Numbered from the stretch's first letter, positions 1-11,509 are shown. The stretch: DNA of 64,000 bases from Mallotus nudiflorus (GCA_947683625.1 CANTUR010000940.1:124001-188000); one strand, 5' to 3'. Translations and numbers: made by a program. Notes: generated by a model not told the origin, from the sequence alone.

Positions 1-2639
1 GTGTGAAGTGGATTGATTTCGGGTGAGGTTGCAATGTGAGTTTGTTGGACATGATGAGTTTGTTTGGTGGGATAAGTAGTGAGCTCCACAATGAGATTAA
101 GGCTAGGAAGGGATGAAGTACTGATGTTCAATGATAAGGTAGAAGGGGGATTTATTTTAGATGGGATTCGGGTGTTGTTTGTTGTCAAAGTAGAAGGGTA
201 AAGTTGGTTGGGTGAAGATAAACATCTAGGAGATGAGGGAGAATTAGGTGTGGGTGTAGTGTCGGTACATGAAGTGGGATTAGGATCAGAATAAGAAAGT
301 AAAAAAAGAGAGGGGACCACCAAACTTGATTGGCGTGAAGAGTAGGTTGTATTAGTGTCCTTGCCATAATGTGATGTATACATATAAAGCCAATGTTGGT
401 GGACCATGGAAAAAATTGGGTTAGGTAAGGAGTGTATATGTTTAAATGGAAAGTAACTTTCATGGAATTGCATGTGTCTAGCAAGATAAATTTTATTAGT
501 TTGTGGGTTAAGACAACGATGACCAAAATGAGAAGTGGCGGGTCCTAAATAAACACAAGGTGTTGTTCTAAAGTTAAATTTATGTTTGTGATAAGGACGT
601 AGTAATGGAAAGATACTACATCCAAAAACACATAAAGAATTAAAATTGAAATGACGACCAAAAAGGAAAAAAATAAGGAGATTGGCCATGAAGAACATCA
701 GTAGGCATATTATTAAGTAATGAAATTGCAGTGTCAAATGAGTAGGGCCAATAACTAAATAGAACTGAACTATGGGCAAGTAAAGTTAGTCCTGTATCAA
801 CCAAGTGTCTAATTTTTCATTCAGCTATTCCATTTTGCTCGTGTGTATATGGACAAGTAATATGGTGAACAATGCCCTGGGACTGAAAATATTTATTTAA
901 TTTTTGATACTCTCCACCCCAATCAAAGTGAAAAACTTTTATTTTTACAGAAAATTGTGTATGAACAAGAGATTGAAAATTAAGAAAAATATTGTAAACA
1001 TCACATTTATTTTTCAAAAAATACACCCAAGTATATCAAGTATAATCATCAATAAAAAGAACAAAATAACGAAAACCTAAATTTGACAAAACTGGGGAAG
1101 GCCCTTAAACATCAGAATGAATAATGTCAAATGGCTTGGTACTTTTATGTTTAACATGAGCAAGAGGAATTCTAGACAATTTGCCTAACATGCATGAAGA
1201 ACATTTGCTAAATTTATTTTTGGAAGCATGCGGGAGAGCATTAGCGATGAGAATTTTTGAGAGAGTGCGAGTGTGGGGATGACCAAGTCGAGAGTGCTAG
1301 ACATCATAGGGAATGGTTTCGGATAGAAAGGCTTGAGCATTTAGAATTGAAGGCAAAACATACAGCCCATTTTCAGTCATGCCGTGCAGGAGTGGAGTAT
1401 TTGTCTTCTGATCCTTAACAGTAAAAAAGGAAGGCTAAAATTCAAAGAAACAAGAGTTGTCAGTATAAAGCTTTGAAACAGAAAGTAAGGATTTAGAAAT
1501 TTGAGGAACATGTAAAACATTTTGAAGAGATAAAGAGTGAGAGTGAGAGGGAATAAAGGAAGTACCCATGGCATTAATAGACAGACCTTGGCCATTACCT
1601 ACAAGAAGTTGATCACCACCAGTGTATGGTTTTGGAGGATGTAGGTGGGAAATATCATGAGTGATGTGAGTGTTAGCACTTGTATCAACCACCCATGGTA
1701 TGTAAGTGTTCGGGTATGGATGATGGCTATAATTGTGGGCATAAGCAATAGTGGCTTGATGAGATGGAGGCCGATGTTGAAGTAGAGATGTGTATTGTCG
1801 ACATCAGTCTGCGGTGTGATTATTCATACCAAAAATTTGATAGGTTCGTGAATTATGCCAAGGGCATCGTCAAGTTTGCAATGAAGAGTGAGGTATGGAG
1901 GAAAAGGGGTTGGAAATAATAGAGGTTGAGATGATGGTGGGTGGGAGGGGCGGTAAGAGAGGTGGGTAAGAGGAGGTTCATGAGTGTTGTTTAAGAGAAT
2001 CTTATATGCAAGAAGATGGCTATGGAGTTTATTGAAGGAAACTGGTTTTGGTCGAAAATTAAGGGCAGTAATAATGTTATGATATTCAACACTGATGTTT
2101 CGATAAATGATTGCATTAAACTCAGTAGGGGTTAAGGTTTTACCAGCAGAAGAAAGTTCATCAGCAAGAGATTTTGCTCGTTGTAAATATTGAGAAACAG
2201 ACATGTTATTCTTCTTTAATTCCTACAATTCGATGTTCAATTGGAGTTGCTTATTTTGTGAGACTACACCAAAAGTATTGGCAAGGGATGTCCATGCTGT
2301 CTGTGAAGATGAAAGGCCAAGAACATAAGGAAATATTTCTTCAGTTATGGAATAGAGGATCCAAGAAAGTAACAGCTGATCACATTCAAACCATGTTTCA
2401 TAAGCAGGATTTGAGATTTCAGCAGGAGGGGTAGCAGTATTTATAATTATTTTTTATGGAGGACATTGAGTGCCATTAACAAAGCCCATTAATTTTTAAT
2501 AATTCAAGAGAGGAAGAAATTGAGCTTTCAATGCCAAGTAATTTTCGCTATTCAATTTGATGGAGAAAGTATGAGTTGTGGTGGAAGGAGATGAAAGAGA
2601 GGTTGAAGAAGGGAGAGCAATCTGATTGTTGTTGGCCAT
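1..2639 (-). pseudogene. Ty1/copia gag-pol remnant, 5' half, cut by window edge
   Basis: Decayed polyprotein of a copia retrotransposon read leftward from an ATG at 2639. Gag comes first, starting MANNNQIALPSS and continuing with NYLALKAQFLPLL, a typical copia Gag start. After a stop and frameshift it resumes with GFVNGTQCPP, then a UBN2-type Gag segment at 2204-1824. At 1692-1435 there is a segment with DTSANTHIT and LQNVLHVPQISKSLLS, the protease/GAG-pre-integrase linker. At 1200-830 the integrase core has HSDVKGP, an altered GGEY block (FDWGGEY) and EQNGIAE. At 600-470 the integrase C-terminus reads VYLGPATSHFGHRC. Many stops and frameshifts make it non-functional. Reverse transcriptase and RNase H, which follow integrase in copia, would lie left of position 1. 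The order Gag, PR, IN with RT last is what separates copia from gypsy. Confidence 0.9.
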
Positions 2640-2642
2640 ACT

Positions 2643-2654
2643 GCTCTGATACCA
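2643..2654 (-). other. Primer-binding site of the copia element (tRNA-iMet)
   Basis: The minus strand reads TGGTATCAGAGC, the standard plant tRNA-iMet primer site. It abuts the TG...CA-bounded LTR on its right and lies 3 bp upstream of the gag start. This fixes the element's orientation. Confidence 0.93.
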
Positions 2655-2826
2655 TGTGAAGAATGGTTCAAGAATTATTTGTATTTCATATGTTTAGTGG
2701 ATTACAATGTATAATATATAAATACAAGAGTAAGTTAATACTATAACAATACAAAAGATAAAGATAAAGATAGCTAATAGAAAATAATAACTAAATGATG
2801 TACATCTAATTTGTATCCTTATCACA
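2655..2826 (-). mobile_element. 5' LTR of the copia element
   Basis: A 172-bp segment bounded by TGTGA and TCACA, directly next to the primer site. Short LTRs of this size are common in plant copia elements. The partner 3' LTR is outside the window, so the target duplication (candidate ACTAA at 2827) cannot be verified. Confidence 0.8.
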
Positions 2827-3960
2827 ACTAAGGTCAAGTCAAGCCCGGATGCTTTAAAACTAAAAATTTTTGGTGAAATGTCACTCGATACTAATTTTGA
2901 CCTAAAAATTTTGAATATATTGTCATTTTTTTAACTTTACTCATCCGTATTTTCATAAAACTTAGGTTTTTACTTTTTTTTTTATTTAAATTTTATGTTA
3001 TTTCAATTCCGTACCTCTTCATCTTGTTTTTACTTCCAACTATGAGCTATAACTTCTATTATTTCTCGTCAGTATCTCAAAACTTCTCAAGCTGATTTGA
3101 TTACTTCTAAGCTAACCATAAGCACATGCATAGCTTCCCTTGTCTTTGTGTACATATTTATCAGCTTCACTACAATTGGCAAGGAGAATTAATTCTTATT
3201 CTTGCTCTGTTATGGGTTTCAACAACTAGCTCTCGAAGTCTATCTTTTTTTTTCACTTTTGTTTTCTAAAACTAAAAAAAGAGCAAATTGATCCTCATAA
3301 CTTCTTCTCTCTCTCTCCTTATAAATTTGATTAACTATAATTCATTCATTATTGATAACTTATTTGTGAAACACTCCATGGAATTTGCACACACAATGAG
3401 AGCTAGGTGAAATCATGGAATTTCTACCACATGAACTCTAATGCCTAAGTTAGTATTGTGTATATGAGAAAGTGCATAGAATGTAGAGAATACAAAAAAA
3501 GAATTATTTGAGAAGAGATGAGCGGTGTATATAGTGATATATAGCTCAAACCTGGTTAGATTTAAACTCCTATCTTTGCCCTTTTAGGAATAGTCCCTAA
3601 TTGAGCAAGAACTAGATTTCCTCTTTTAGATTTTTTCATGGGGCTTTTGGAGTGTTAAGTCTTTATTCTAGGTCTAAATATGAATATAAGTTTTCAAGAG
3701 TCCACCCCATAGGTTGATCAGATATCTATGTCCGATTGATTTGGAGTGATGTTGATCTTTGTATCGATTGTTTGGTTTATATACTTTGAAGTTGAGCTAA
3801 ATATTAAACCATGCATTGAAAAAAGTTAATGCGTACAAGAATAACGTGTTAAGAAAGTCTAGTGAGACAAAATAGAGTGCTAAAGAGAGTTGATAAATGT
3901 TGGAGAAAGTTGATTCGAGTGCAAGTAGAGTGTTGGCTCTAAACACGAGTAGAGTGCTGT
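2827..3960. other. AT-rich spacer, no gene seen
   Basis: No convincing coding sequence on either strand. It contains a short CT microsatellite near 3305-3322 and degenerate versions of the tandem unit that becomes clear from 3962. No LTR, terminal inverted repeat or RNA gene was recognised. Confidence 0.6.
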
Positions 3961-3961
3961 T

Positions 3962-4128
3962 GATTGTTTTGTTGAACACTAGGTACAATGTCGAACTAAG
4001 AACATATAGGTGCCATGATTATTGTATTGAGCACTAGGTTCAGTGTTGAACTGAGCACAAATGAATGATGCTGATTATTATATTGAGCACTAGGTGCAGT
4101 GTCAGACTAAACATGAATGAGTGTCAGT
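3962..4128 (+). repeat. Tandem repeat, three units of about 56 bp
   Basis: Three successive units start at 3962, 4017 and 4073. Each begins ATTnTTnTnTTGA and contains CACTAGGTnCAnTGT. Earlier, more degenerate relatives with AGTAGAGTGC-type words lie at about 3820-3960. It is a small minisatellite of unknown origin. Confidence 0.75.
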
Positions 4129-4868
4129 GATTATTATGCATGTAACCATGGCACCTATTAACAATTCCATCTTCTTCTCCATTATACTAAAAAATAATTT
4201 ATTAAATAATTTAAATTAATTTAATATTTGATTATTGTATAGTTGTTTGTTTATTTATTTACTCTTTTATAGTTGTTTTATTGTTGTTGTTTAGTTGTTA
4301 TTCAGCTGTTGTCCATGTTTACACTTGTTTTAATATAATAAATTCATAAATTATTAATTTATTAAATATAATAAATTCATAAATTATTAATTTATTAAAT
4401 ATAAATTAAATATATTTCAATTTTATTTATTTATTATGTATTAATTAATATAAATATAAATTTAAAAAAGATATAAATTATTTAATATAATAAAAATTAA
4501 TTAAATTATTATTTATTAAGTATTGAGTTATCAAATACTATAAAAATAATTTAATATTTGGTTCTTTTTAGATTGTTTATTGATTTATTTTTATTTTTTA
4601 GTTATTTTCTAGTGTTTTTTGGTTGTTATCCATATTTTATGCTTGTTTTAAGTGTCATTAATATCTATAAATATAAATTTGAGGAATTTTTTAAAAAAAA
4701 TTGTCTATTTGACTAGACCTCTTTCTTTTATGGTCCAGTCATTTTTATCTTTTCATAATTGATTTTTGCATTTTCACTTTTAGCCTATCTTTCTTTTATC
4801 TTTCAAAAATAACTTTATCGCGTTTTGCATGTTCTTTAAAAAAAAATGCACATTTCATTTTCTATTTT
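4129..4868. other. Very AT-rich spacer with a short tandem duplication
   Basis: No gene is visible. Around 4333-4400 a unit of about 33 bp made of ATAATAAATTCATAAATT and related words occurs twice in tandem. The rest is low-complexity A/T sequence. Confidence 0.6.
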
Positions 4869-4994
4869 GGTAATGGCATCAATTCTACAAACCTCACTCT
4901 CCAGAATTTCTACTCTATCATTTTCCACCTCCTTTGATTCAGCCAATGCCGCCACTGCAACTGCTGCCTTCAGCACCACTTCTTTTGTCTCCAT
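4869..4994 (-). other. Short open segment, unrecognised, divergent from the TWD40-2 fragment
   Basis: From an ATG at 4994 the minus strand is open for at least 42 codons and encodes a charged, alanine-rich start (METKEVVLKAAVAVAALAES, then a Glu/Asp-rich stretch). Base composition is richer in G+C than the surroundings, as in an exon. It lies head-to-head with the TWD40-2 fragment, about 190 bp from that fragment's transcript start region, so it could be the first exon of a divergent neighbour copied along with it. The plus strand of the same segment also gives a Ser/Ala/Thr-rich peptide, so coding strand is uncertain. The family is not recognised. Confidence 0.35.
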
Positions 4995-5070
4995 TTTGTG
5001 ATTTTCGGATAGAAATCGGAGACTGAGTTACAAAGTAATGGTTCAGGAAGCTGTTATAGTACAAGGTCCC

Positions 5071-5082
5071 CCTTTTATAAAT
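5071..5082 (+). promoter_or_regulatory. Candidate TATA box of the TWD40-2 fragment
   Basis: A TTTTATAAATAC word lies about 105 bp upstream of the fragment's start codon. Between the two is a C/T-rich, leader-like stretch. Position and context fit a plant TATA box. Whether it is active in this truncated copy is unknown. Confidence 0.4.
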
Positions 5083-5186
5083 ACAGCTTTTCCAATCCTC
5101 AACTTCTTCACATTGCAATCAAAAATCAAATCCAAACCTAATTTGAAAATTTCTTTGTTCTCTTTTCCTCTTGCCTTCTCTTTTTC

Positions 5187-5484
5187 ATGTTTAATAAGAG
5201 CATTTAGACTGAGCAATGAAAAGATAGTGAAAATTCAATTGCATACAATGCATCCATGGCTAGTGACTATAGACGTATCAGATCGCATTTCCATTTGGAA
5301 TTGGGAGCATCGCCAGGTTCCTTGTTTTTTACTTTAAAAAATCTTTTTTTTTCTTTTTTTTATGTTTTGTTAATTTTGCTTTTTATTGTAAATTAAAAGG
5401 TAATTTATGAGCTAAAAGCTTATGGTGTTGATGAGAGACATTTGGTTGGTGCTAAATTGGAGAAGCTTACTGAGGGTGAATAAG
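5187..5484 (+). pseudogene. TWD40-2: 5' fragment of TWD40-2 (TPLATE-complex WD40 protein), two exons
   Basis: Exon 1 (to 5316) encodes a relative of the N-terminus of plant TWD40-2, a WD40 subunit of the TPLATE endocytic adaptor complex at the plasma membrane. The readable words are KIVKIQLH, HPWLVT and ISIWNWEHRQ. An 83-bp AT-rich intron with GT and AG borders follows. Exon 2 (5400-5484) continues in phase with VIYELKAYGVDERHLVGAKL and LEKLTEGE, and a stop codon directly precedes a donor-like GGTTTG. An extra T after the first ATG puts that ATG out of frame with the conserved residues. None of the remaining WD40 repeats follows, so this is a truncated copy. The retained intron shows it was copied as DNA, not from mRNA. 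The assignment is from memory of the family and should be checked by a protein search. Confidence 0.78.
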
Positions 5485-5992
5485 GTTTGTTTTCTACTGA
5501 AGTTAATTCATTTATGGATTTTTTTTGAAATTTAGATTCATATGCATTGTTTGGAATTCTATCCTCATAGAATGTGTGTCAATTGTGTCATGATTTCATT
5601 TCTTTCAAACTATTGCCTTAGTTTTTCTACATAAGAATTGGTTAAAAATAGATTTTAATTGAATTGAATTCTTCTTGAATTTTTGAAGACTTTCTAAACA
5701 TCATGTGAATTCTTGTTTTGTTTTTGTATAGGTAGCAAAAGTTTTGATGTTTTTGCATTTGTTGTAATATTTTAATTTATGAAATCAAATGAAATCAAAT
5801 GGTTGAAATTATTATTGTGATCGAAATGCTTATGTATTTCCTTAAATTGATTTCATTTAAGAAATAGGTGCAATGCTTGGGGCTCTTAGCCTTTGTTTCT
5901 ACATTTTTTAGCAAAGGATGCATGCATTTACACAGTTCTTTGAGTTTAGAGCAGTTATGTTTAATCATATATAGACATGATGTTTTCTTCAG
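5485..5992. other. Intron-like AT-rich sequence between two captured gene fragments
   Basis: No coding segment was recognised. The stretch ends in a good acceptor-like tract (TTTTCTTCAG) immediately before the cpSRP54-like exon, so at least its right part may be intron of that gene. Confidence 0.45.
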
Positions 5993-6080
5993 GATAGGTC
6001 TTACATGCTTGTTGCTGGAGACGTGTATAGACCAGTTGCTATTAACCAACATGTTATTTTAGGCGAACAGGATTGGATTC
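5993..6080 (+). pseudogene. cpSRP54: Single-exon fragment of chloroplast SRP54
   Basis: From about 5999 the plus strand reads SYMLVAGDVYRPVAINQ and then HVILGEQ. This matches the GTPase (NG) domain of chloroplast signal recognition particle 54 kDa protein, in the segment after the P-loop (family pattern: AGDVYRPAAIDQL, then VILGEQ). The intact protein works in the stroma, targeting light-harvesting proteins to thylakoids. An intron-type acceptor precedes the segment, a one-base shift affects its first codons, and similarity stops near 6080. No other exon of this gene is visible. It is an isolated fragment with flanking intron, about 500 bp from the unrelated TWD40-2 piece and on the same strand. 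Confidence 0.72.
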
Positions 6081-6239
6081 TTAGTTTTAAACAAGTGCTT
6101 TTTTTACCTATTTGAATGTTGAAAAATATACTGGTTTGCATTCTTGTATGCCCTTTCATTTTATGGAAGATGTTAAATCAAAAACACTAAAAAATATATC
6201 AACTATTTCTATTAGCAAAAATAGGCACTTTACCAATGT

Positions 6240-8728
6240 CGTGACAACCAGCATAACCACTGCCCGAACCTGTTGTCACCTGGAAATTCTGCAGCTTAGG
6301 CTTGCAATGGCAGCCCTCCCCTGCTCTGTTTTGAGCTTGAAGTAAGTTAGTGAGTTAGTAGTTAGTTAGCTTTAGGTTAGATTTAGTTGTTTGTTAGTTG
6401 ATTTGGTTAGTTTTAGGTTGTTTTTTATTCTTTTGTTAATTATAAGTTAATTACTTAATTTTGCAGAAATTTATTTTAATTATTTGGAGTAATTTTTGGT
6501 TGATTAATGTATGCTTATTAATTGATCTAAGTTATTGAAGTCAATTTTGGTTAAGAGTCTATGAAAATTAATTTAGGTTAAATTAATTGAGTTTTATGGA
6601 ATTTTTGTGTATTTATTTAGGTATTTTAAGTTTTATGTATATTTTGTTAATGTGATTAATTAACTATTTTTGGTTGATTATTGGAGTAAATTTGTGTTAG
6701 TATTATGTTAGTAATTTTAGTAGTTATAAAATAATTTTTGTTAATTTATCTAATTTTTTTTTAGAAAATTATTATATTATGTAAATTTGATATAATGGGT
6801 AAATGGTGTGTTTTGTAGATATTATAATTAAATACTATGTTTTAATTATTTTTGAGACAAAATGTGGTATTAAAATAATTTTTATAAATTATTTATTATT
6901 TTCGTTAATTAATATTAACTATTTTTGAAAATTTATTCAAAATTAAATTATTTATTATTTTGTGGGTTGAAAGAGTTTTTAATTACAATTATAGTATATT
7001 TAAATTAGTTGGGCACTTATAGTTTGCATTTGACTATATTATGTTGAATATTTGGAAAGTTGGATTGTTATTAATATTACATTATTATTTGAAATTTTAT
7101 TAAATTATGGTGGAAAATAATTTTATTTAGTGTTTTAAAAATTAAAAAAATTATATTATGATTTATTATTTTTTTTATTATTTTTAGTGATTTACTAAAT
7201 TAATATTTAGTATTTGCTATTTGTATATTTTTGGTGAACCTCGGTTGGGAATTGTGTAGTTTGAGATCCCAACCCGAGGGGTTATGCCACTGTGAATTTT
7301 GAAGTGTGTTTATTTGCAGGGTTGACTCTACTTCGTTGGAGGGATGTCCATTTTATAGAGAAAACTCTGCCGAATTTTAGGTAGATTTCTTGTAAAACAT
7401 GACACCAGGTCAATCCTAGAATTTTTTCTGAGTTCGAATTGAGTCTTCCTTAGAAACTCTAGAAGTTAGGTTTCTATTTTCTGATTGTCATTTCCTTTTT
7501 TTGTCTTTTAGTTGCCCCTCCAGTCGCGTCTACCAGTCGAGATCGGACACGACGTGCCAGAGGAGCACCTTTATCTTGTAAGTTAATATTTAATTTGAAT
7601 GTCAAATCTTTTAATTTAAATTATATTAAATTCTTATGAATTTAATTTTATGATATTCTAGTCAGCATTATTCATAGGATTCTGCATAATTTAATTTATA
7701 CTTGATTTATTTTATTTTATTTTATTTTATTTTTATTTATTGTAATTTTTATTGTTTTATTTATTTTCTTTTATTTTTAAATAAACCACGGTAGAACAGG
7801 CTACCTGATGGGTTTCATCAGGACTGTGTGCGCACCAGTAAAATATGTGATTATTTACTTATGTTACTGGGGCCGAAGGTCTGGTGATGCTTTACTCTCG
7901 GACACCGTTAGTAGTATAATATTTGTTTATTTATTAAATCACTGGGGCTGATGGTCTGGTGATGTTTTGCTCTCGGACACCGCCAGTGATATTGGATTAA
8001 GAGATATGATTGTGGTTGTGTATCCTGGTGATGCTTTGCTCTTGGGATCCGGCAGTCTTGGATATAAGTGAGTCATATGATTGTTAAAAATTTACAAATC
8101 GGGTTCTATCAAATTTCTATACTGAAACGATTTAAAGAGACATTTAAATATTTATTTCTTCTCTTTTAAAAATGGAATTATTATATGTACACCAAATGGT
8201 TGAAATAAAATTATATTATATTATATTTCCATAAAATTTATTTTAATGAGGTTTTCAAATCGCATTCATTTTTTTATTAACTTACTCATTGGGGTCTGAC
8301 TCCCCTCAATTAATTTTTTTCAAGAGTTTGGGAGTTTACTGTTAGGCCTACCTCTCTTCGCTGTGTAGTTTCGTCACTGGCTATTCTACGTAAGTTTATT
8401 TAGTTGTGTTGTATTTACTTCCGTGTACCATAGTAGAGAAAATTGTACAACTGCATACTTTATTTGAGATTTCATGTATTTATAATTTATGTATTGAGAT
8501 ACTATTTGTACAACTGAAGTTTATGTATTTATGCACTGATATTATGGCTTAAATTATATTGAGAAAAATCAGTTTGATAATGTGCATTGTGATTTTATTA
8601 TTTATTGTGAGGTTTCAAAGTTTAAATATTCCGCAATTTTTCTTTTAAGGCTTACTATGGGCTTTGGTAGCTTTATGCTTTCCCATTCCCTAGTGCCGGT
8701 CACATGCCCTTGGGTTCGGGTCATGACA
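6240..8728 (+). mobile_element. Very old LTR of the chromovirus family (5' edge undefined)
   Basis: This region aligns in order with the other long LTRs. It has a donor-like GTAAGTTAG at about 6340, an AT-rich stretch resembling LTR A, the paired block from CTCGGTTGGGA near 7240, an acceptor-like TTTGCAGG, the double-hairpin segment at 7320-7405, an exon-like block at 7512-7577, a hairpin at 7804-7822, three tandem hairpin units at 7860-8062, and the end block with CCCTAGTGCCGGTCA closing on TCATGACA at 8728. No primer site or internal region follows, so it is a solo LTR or a truncated one. The left edge could not be placed. It is much more diverged than any other copy here. Confidence 0.75.
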
Positions 8729-9906
8729 AAGTGATTATATGGTTGCACTCGTCGTCAATGGAAGCGATGCTTCACTGCAATCTACAACTGTTTGAGGCTA
8801 AACTTGTTAAAGTTAGAGGCAAGTTTTCTTATGTTTGTTTGTCAAGAAAATAAATTTATAAAAAGGCTAATATATTAGGATAAGATAAGGAAATTGAGGT
8901 TTTGATGCTTGAATAGAGTTAGGTTATTTGATAGTTCTTCACTTATTTCAAATTCTTAACCATATATATATGCTTTTAATGTTATACATACCTTCAAAAT
9001 AAACTTAATCTTTAGTCATGTTGCACCTTGTATGGAAAACCATATGTTTCTCTCATGGAATCAAGAAGAAACAGTTTCTGGTTGTGAGGAAGGCCTTTTA
9101 TGTCAAGAACAATTAAGAAATTCTCCATTAATTCTTCTAATAAGTTTCAGAGTGATTACATGAATGTTGAGTTAATGTCTAGAGAAGCTATAGCATTAAA
9201 TGTTAATGATAAAGCCACTCTTCTTAGTTTAAAGCTATTATAGTTCTTCTTTTTTTTTTAACTCAGTATGTATGTAACATAAGAAGGCTTTTTGTCATTT
9301 TATAATCACATTTTAGCATATGCAAATCACGTGCATCAACTTCTCTAATATGGTCTTCCACATCAGCTACTTAATAGGACCCACTATTACCACATACGCA
9401 TTAACCTGCAAACAACATGTATTTATTATTTGTCAACAAGTTGACATATTTAATTGTAATAAACAAAAGTTGGGATACTTAATTGTTAAATTTTAAAATT
9501 TTAAGACACCAAAATTGTCATTATCCCATTTTAAAATTATTAGCAGCAACTGCTAGCCTCATAATAGGATTATGCTCACCGTGCACATGTGGACTCATAA
9601 AATTCCTCATTGTCTTTTGCACATTTTACCTATTTTGAACTTCTAACTCCCATGGTGGTGGCCGATCTCTAACTTCTTCTCCACCATTCATCTTGCTAAT
9701 TTATATTTTTCTTCTTCTATGAACTATCTTTTCAAGCTTTAAATTTATAAATACCAATGGAACTCATTGCTTTCTTGCACGTTGTGTTGTGTGCAATCAC
9801 TAACAAAAACTTTTGATAAAATTCAATAATAAGAGCTGATAAAACAAAACAAAATAAATGTCTAAATCAAGTAACAATAATTTTTTAAGAATATCAATAT
9901 TTTCAA
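8729..9906. other. Spacer, no gene recognised
   Basis: Mixed-composition sequence without a sustained reading frame. The first 100 bp can be read in short open segments but match nothing I recognise. A TTTATAAATA word at 9744-9753 followed by a C-rich leader-like stretch could be an old promoter interrupted by the gypsy element to the right. The last 100 bp are probably 5' untranslated sequence of that gypsy element, because they join its primer site. Confidence 0.45.
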
Positions 9907-9924
9907 TCCCTAGTAATGGCGCTA
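9907..9924 (-). other. Primer-binding site of a non-chromovirus gypsy element (tRNA-Asp)
   Basis: The minus strand reads TAGCGCCATTACTAGGGA. It differs only by transitions from the plant tRNA-Asp primer site used by Athila- and Tat-type gypsy elements. An LTR-like segment begins a few bases to its right, as expected for a minus-strand element. Confidence 0.7.
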
Positions 9925-9930
9925 AAAACT

Positions 9931-11509
9931 TGGTGATGTATCCACAAGTATACGAAATCATACAAGTATTCTAAAAAAATATTGTCCCATATAGATTGGT
10001 TAATTAAGTATTGCACTACTCAAGGTGTTTATTTGTTTAAACAAATGAATTAATCTTGAATGGAAAATTTAAACTAATAACTAAACTTCTGTCTAAGTTT
10101 ATTATCAATAATATAAATTAGGGTTTTTACCTTAACCTCAATTCAATTAAGATTCTTTTAAACTCTTAAATCAAGCTTGACAATTTTTCAATTTGTGAGC
10201 ATGTTAAGAATTATGAACTTCTCTCTCAAATGACTTTAAAATTAATTGAATATAATAATCACTCAATTGTTTAGCTTTCATGTAATCAACTTCAAAATGA
10301 TATTAAATGCTAAACTATCCCTCAATTATTTCAACAACTAATATATTATTAATTAATAAAAAATATAATTCATTTCTCAATTCAATTTTATAGTATATTT
10401 CTATTTCTTAAGTGATCAATTCAAAGAAGGCATTAAGAGTAATAATAATTATTGAACCATTGCGAATTGATTTAAGGTTAATTCAAGTTAATTACATATT
10501 GAGCTAAGATAAGAATCCTAGTAATCTATTTAGCCACACATATTAAATAGAGACATGGATGAATAAGAGAAATAGAACTCAAACATCATAAATATATTTA
10601 AGTTAAAGAATAAAAGTGTGAAAGGAAAAAACTCATTTTTCAACCTCCTTAGCTAAAATAAAAGATTTTCAATCCTTGTTCTTAATACATTTACTTCTAA
10701 TAGATGTGTGATCTTTAAAAATGATTGTAATTCTCAACAAAAATTAATAATAAAATAGAAGAAAAATAAAATTTTCTTATTCTACTAGTGGTTGAATTTA
10801 GTAAAACCCTAGATAGCTTTCCAAAAATGGTAAGGTTCTATTTATAGCTCATAAAAACTTCTTTTAGAATTCAAATAATTCAGACACAATTGTCAGCGCA
10901 TGACCATGCCATCAAGATGCACAGTTATATGTCTTATTAAGACTAAATATCCTTGAAGCAAGCACAATTGTGCCAATAGGAGCATACACTCGTACAAAAA
11001 TTCTTCGCTTACAGTAAAAAAGAGGTTGTTATGTATGACTATGCCAACATGATTGCACAGTTATGCATAAGGCTTGAACTTCATAATAGCAATCAGACTC
11101 AATTGTGTAAAGGTACATGCATAACTGTGCATAGTGTAAGGTCTCCAAATTGGTCAAAAGATGCTCAAACTCAATTGATCATGACGCGGCTCATGATCAT
11201 GCAACATCTTCTAGCCTTTTTACTAAAATTTTCCTTTTGATTCACACCTTTTTATGCATTTTTCTTAACCCTCCACACTTGAAAAGTTCTTCAAGCTCTC
11301 CTTGTATATACCTCAACATCAAAATCATAAATCATCATTTGAAAAATAACTTAAATCAACAAAAACATACTTGAAATTAGCAAACCAACTTCAAAATTAA
11401 AAAATAACAATTTTTAAACAATTCTTGACAACATCCAATAAAAGCTTCCTAAAAACATATAAATCTAACTCATTAAGTGCTCAAAGTATAACACTTTTCA
11501 CACTTATCA
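9931..11509 (-). mobile_element. LTR of an Athila/Tat-like gypsy element
   Basis: A segment of about 1.6 kb bounded on the minus strand by TGATAAGTGTGAAAAGTG at 11509 and ending near 9931, directly before the primer site. An LTR opening with TGATA and a tRNA-Asp primer site point to the non-chromodomain gypsy group. Only a short stretch of internal sequence remains on the left. Small open frames inside it (for example around 11031-11374) have no recognisable domain and are taken as chance. Confidence 0.65.

Noticed and set aside
2643..2654. Parts of tRNA genes at the primer sites (also 20479, 51271, 57099)
   Set aside because: Only the 12 bases complementary to a tRNA 3' end are present, with no cloverleaf. 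They are primer-binding sites.
5763..8728. A full-length 3-kb LTR starting at TGTAATATT near 5763
   Set aside because: Length would fit, but flanks TTTGT and AAGTG do not match, the edge palindrome is absent, and the interval contains the cpSRP54 exon.
9744..9753. A host promoter upstream of a gene
   Set aside because: A TATA-like word is present, but no coding sequence follows before the gypsy element. Kept only as a remark in the spacer entry.
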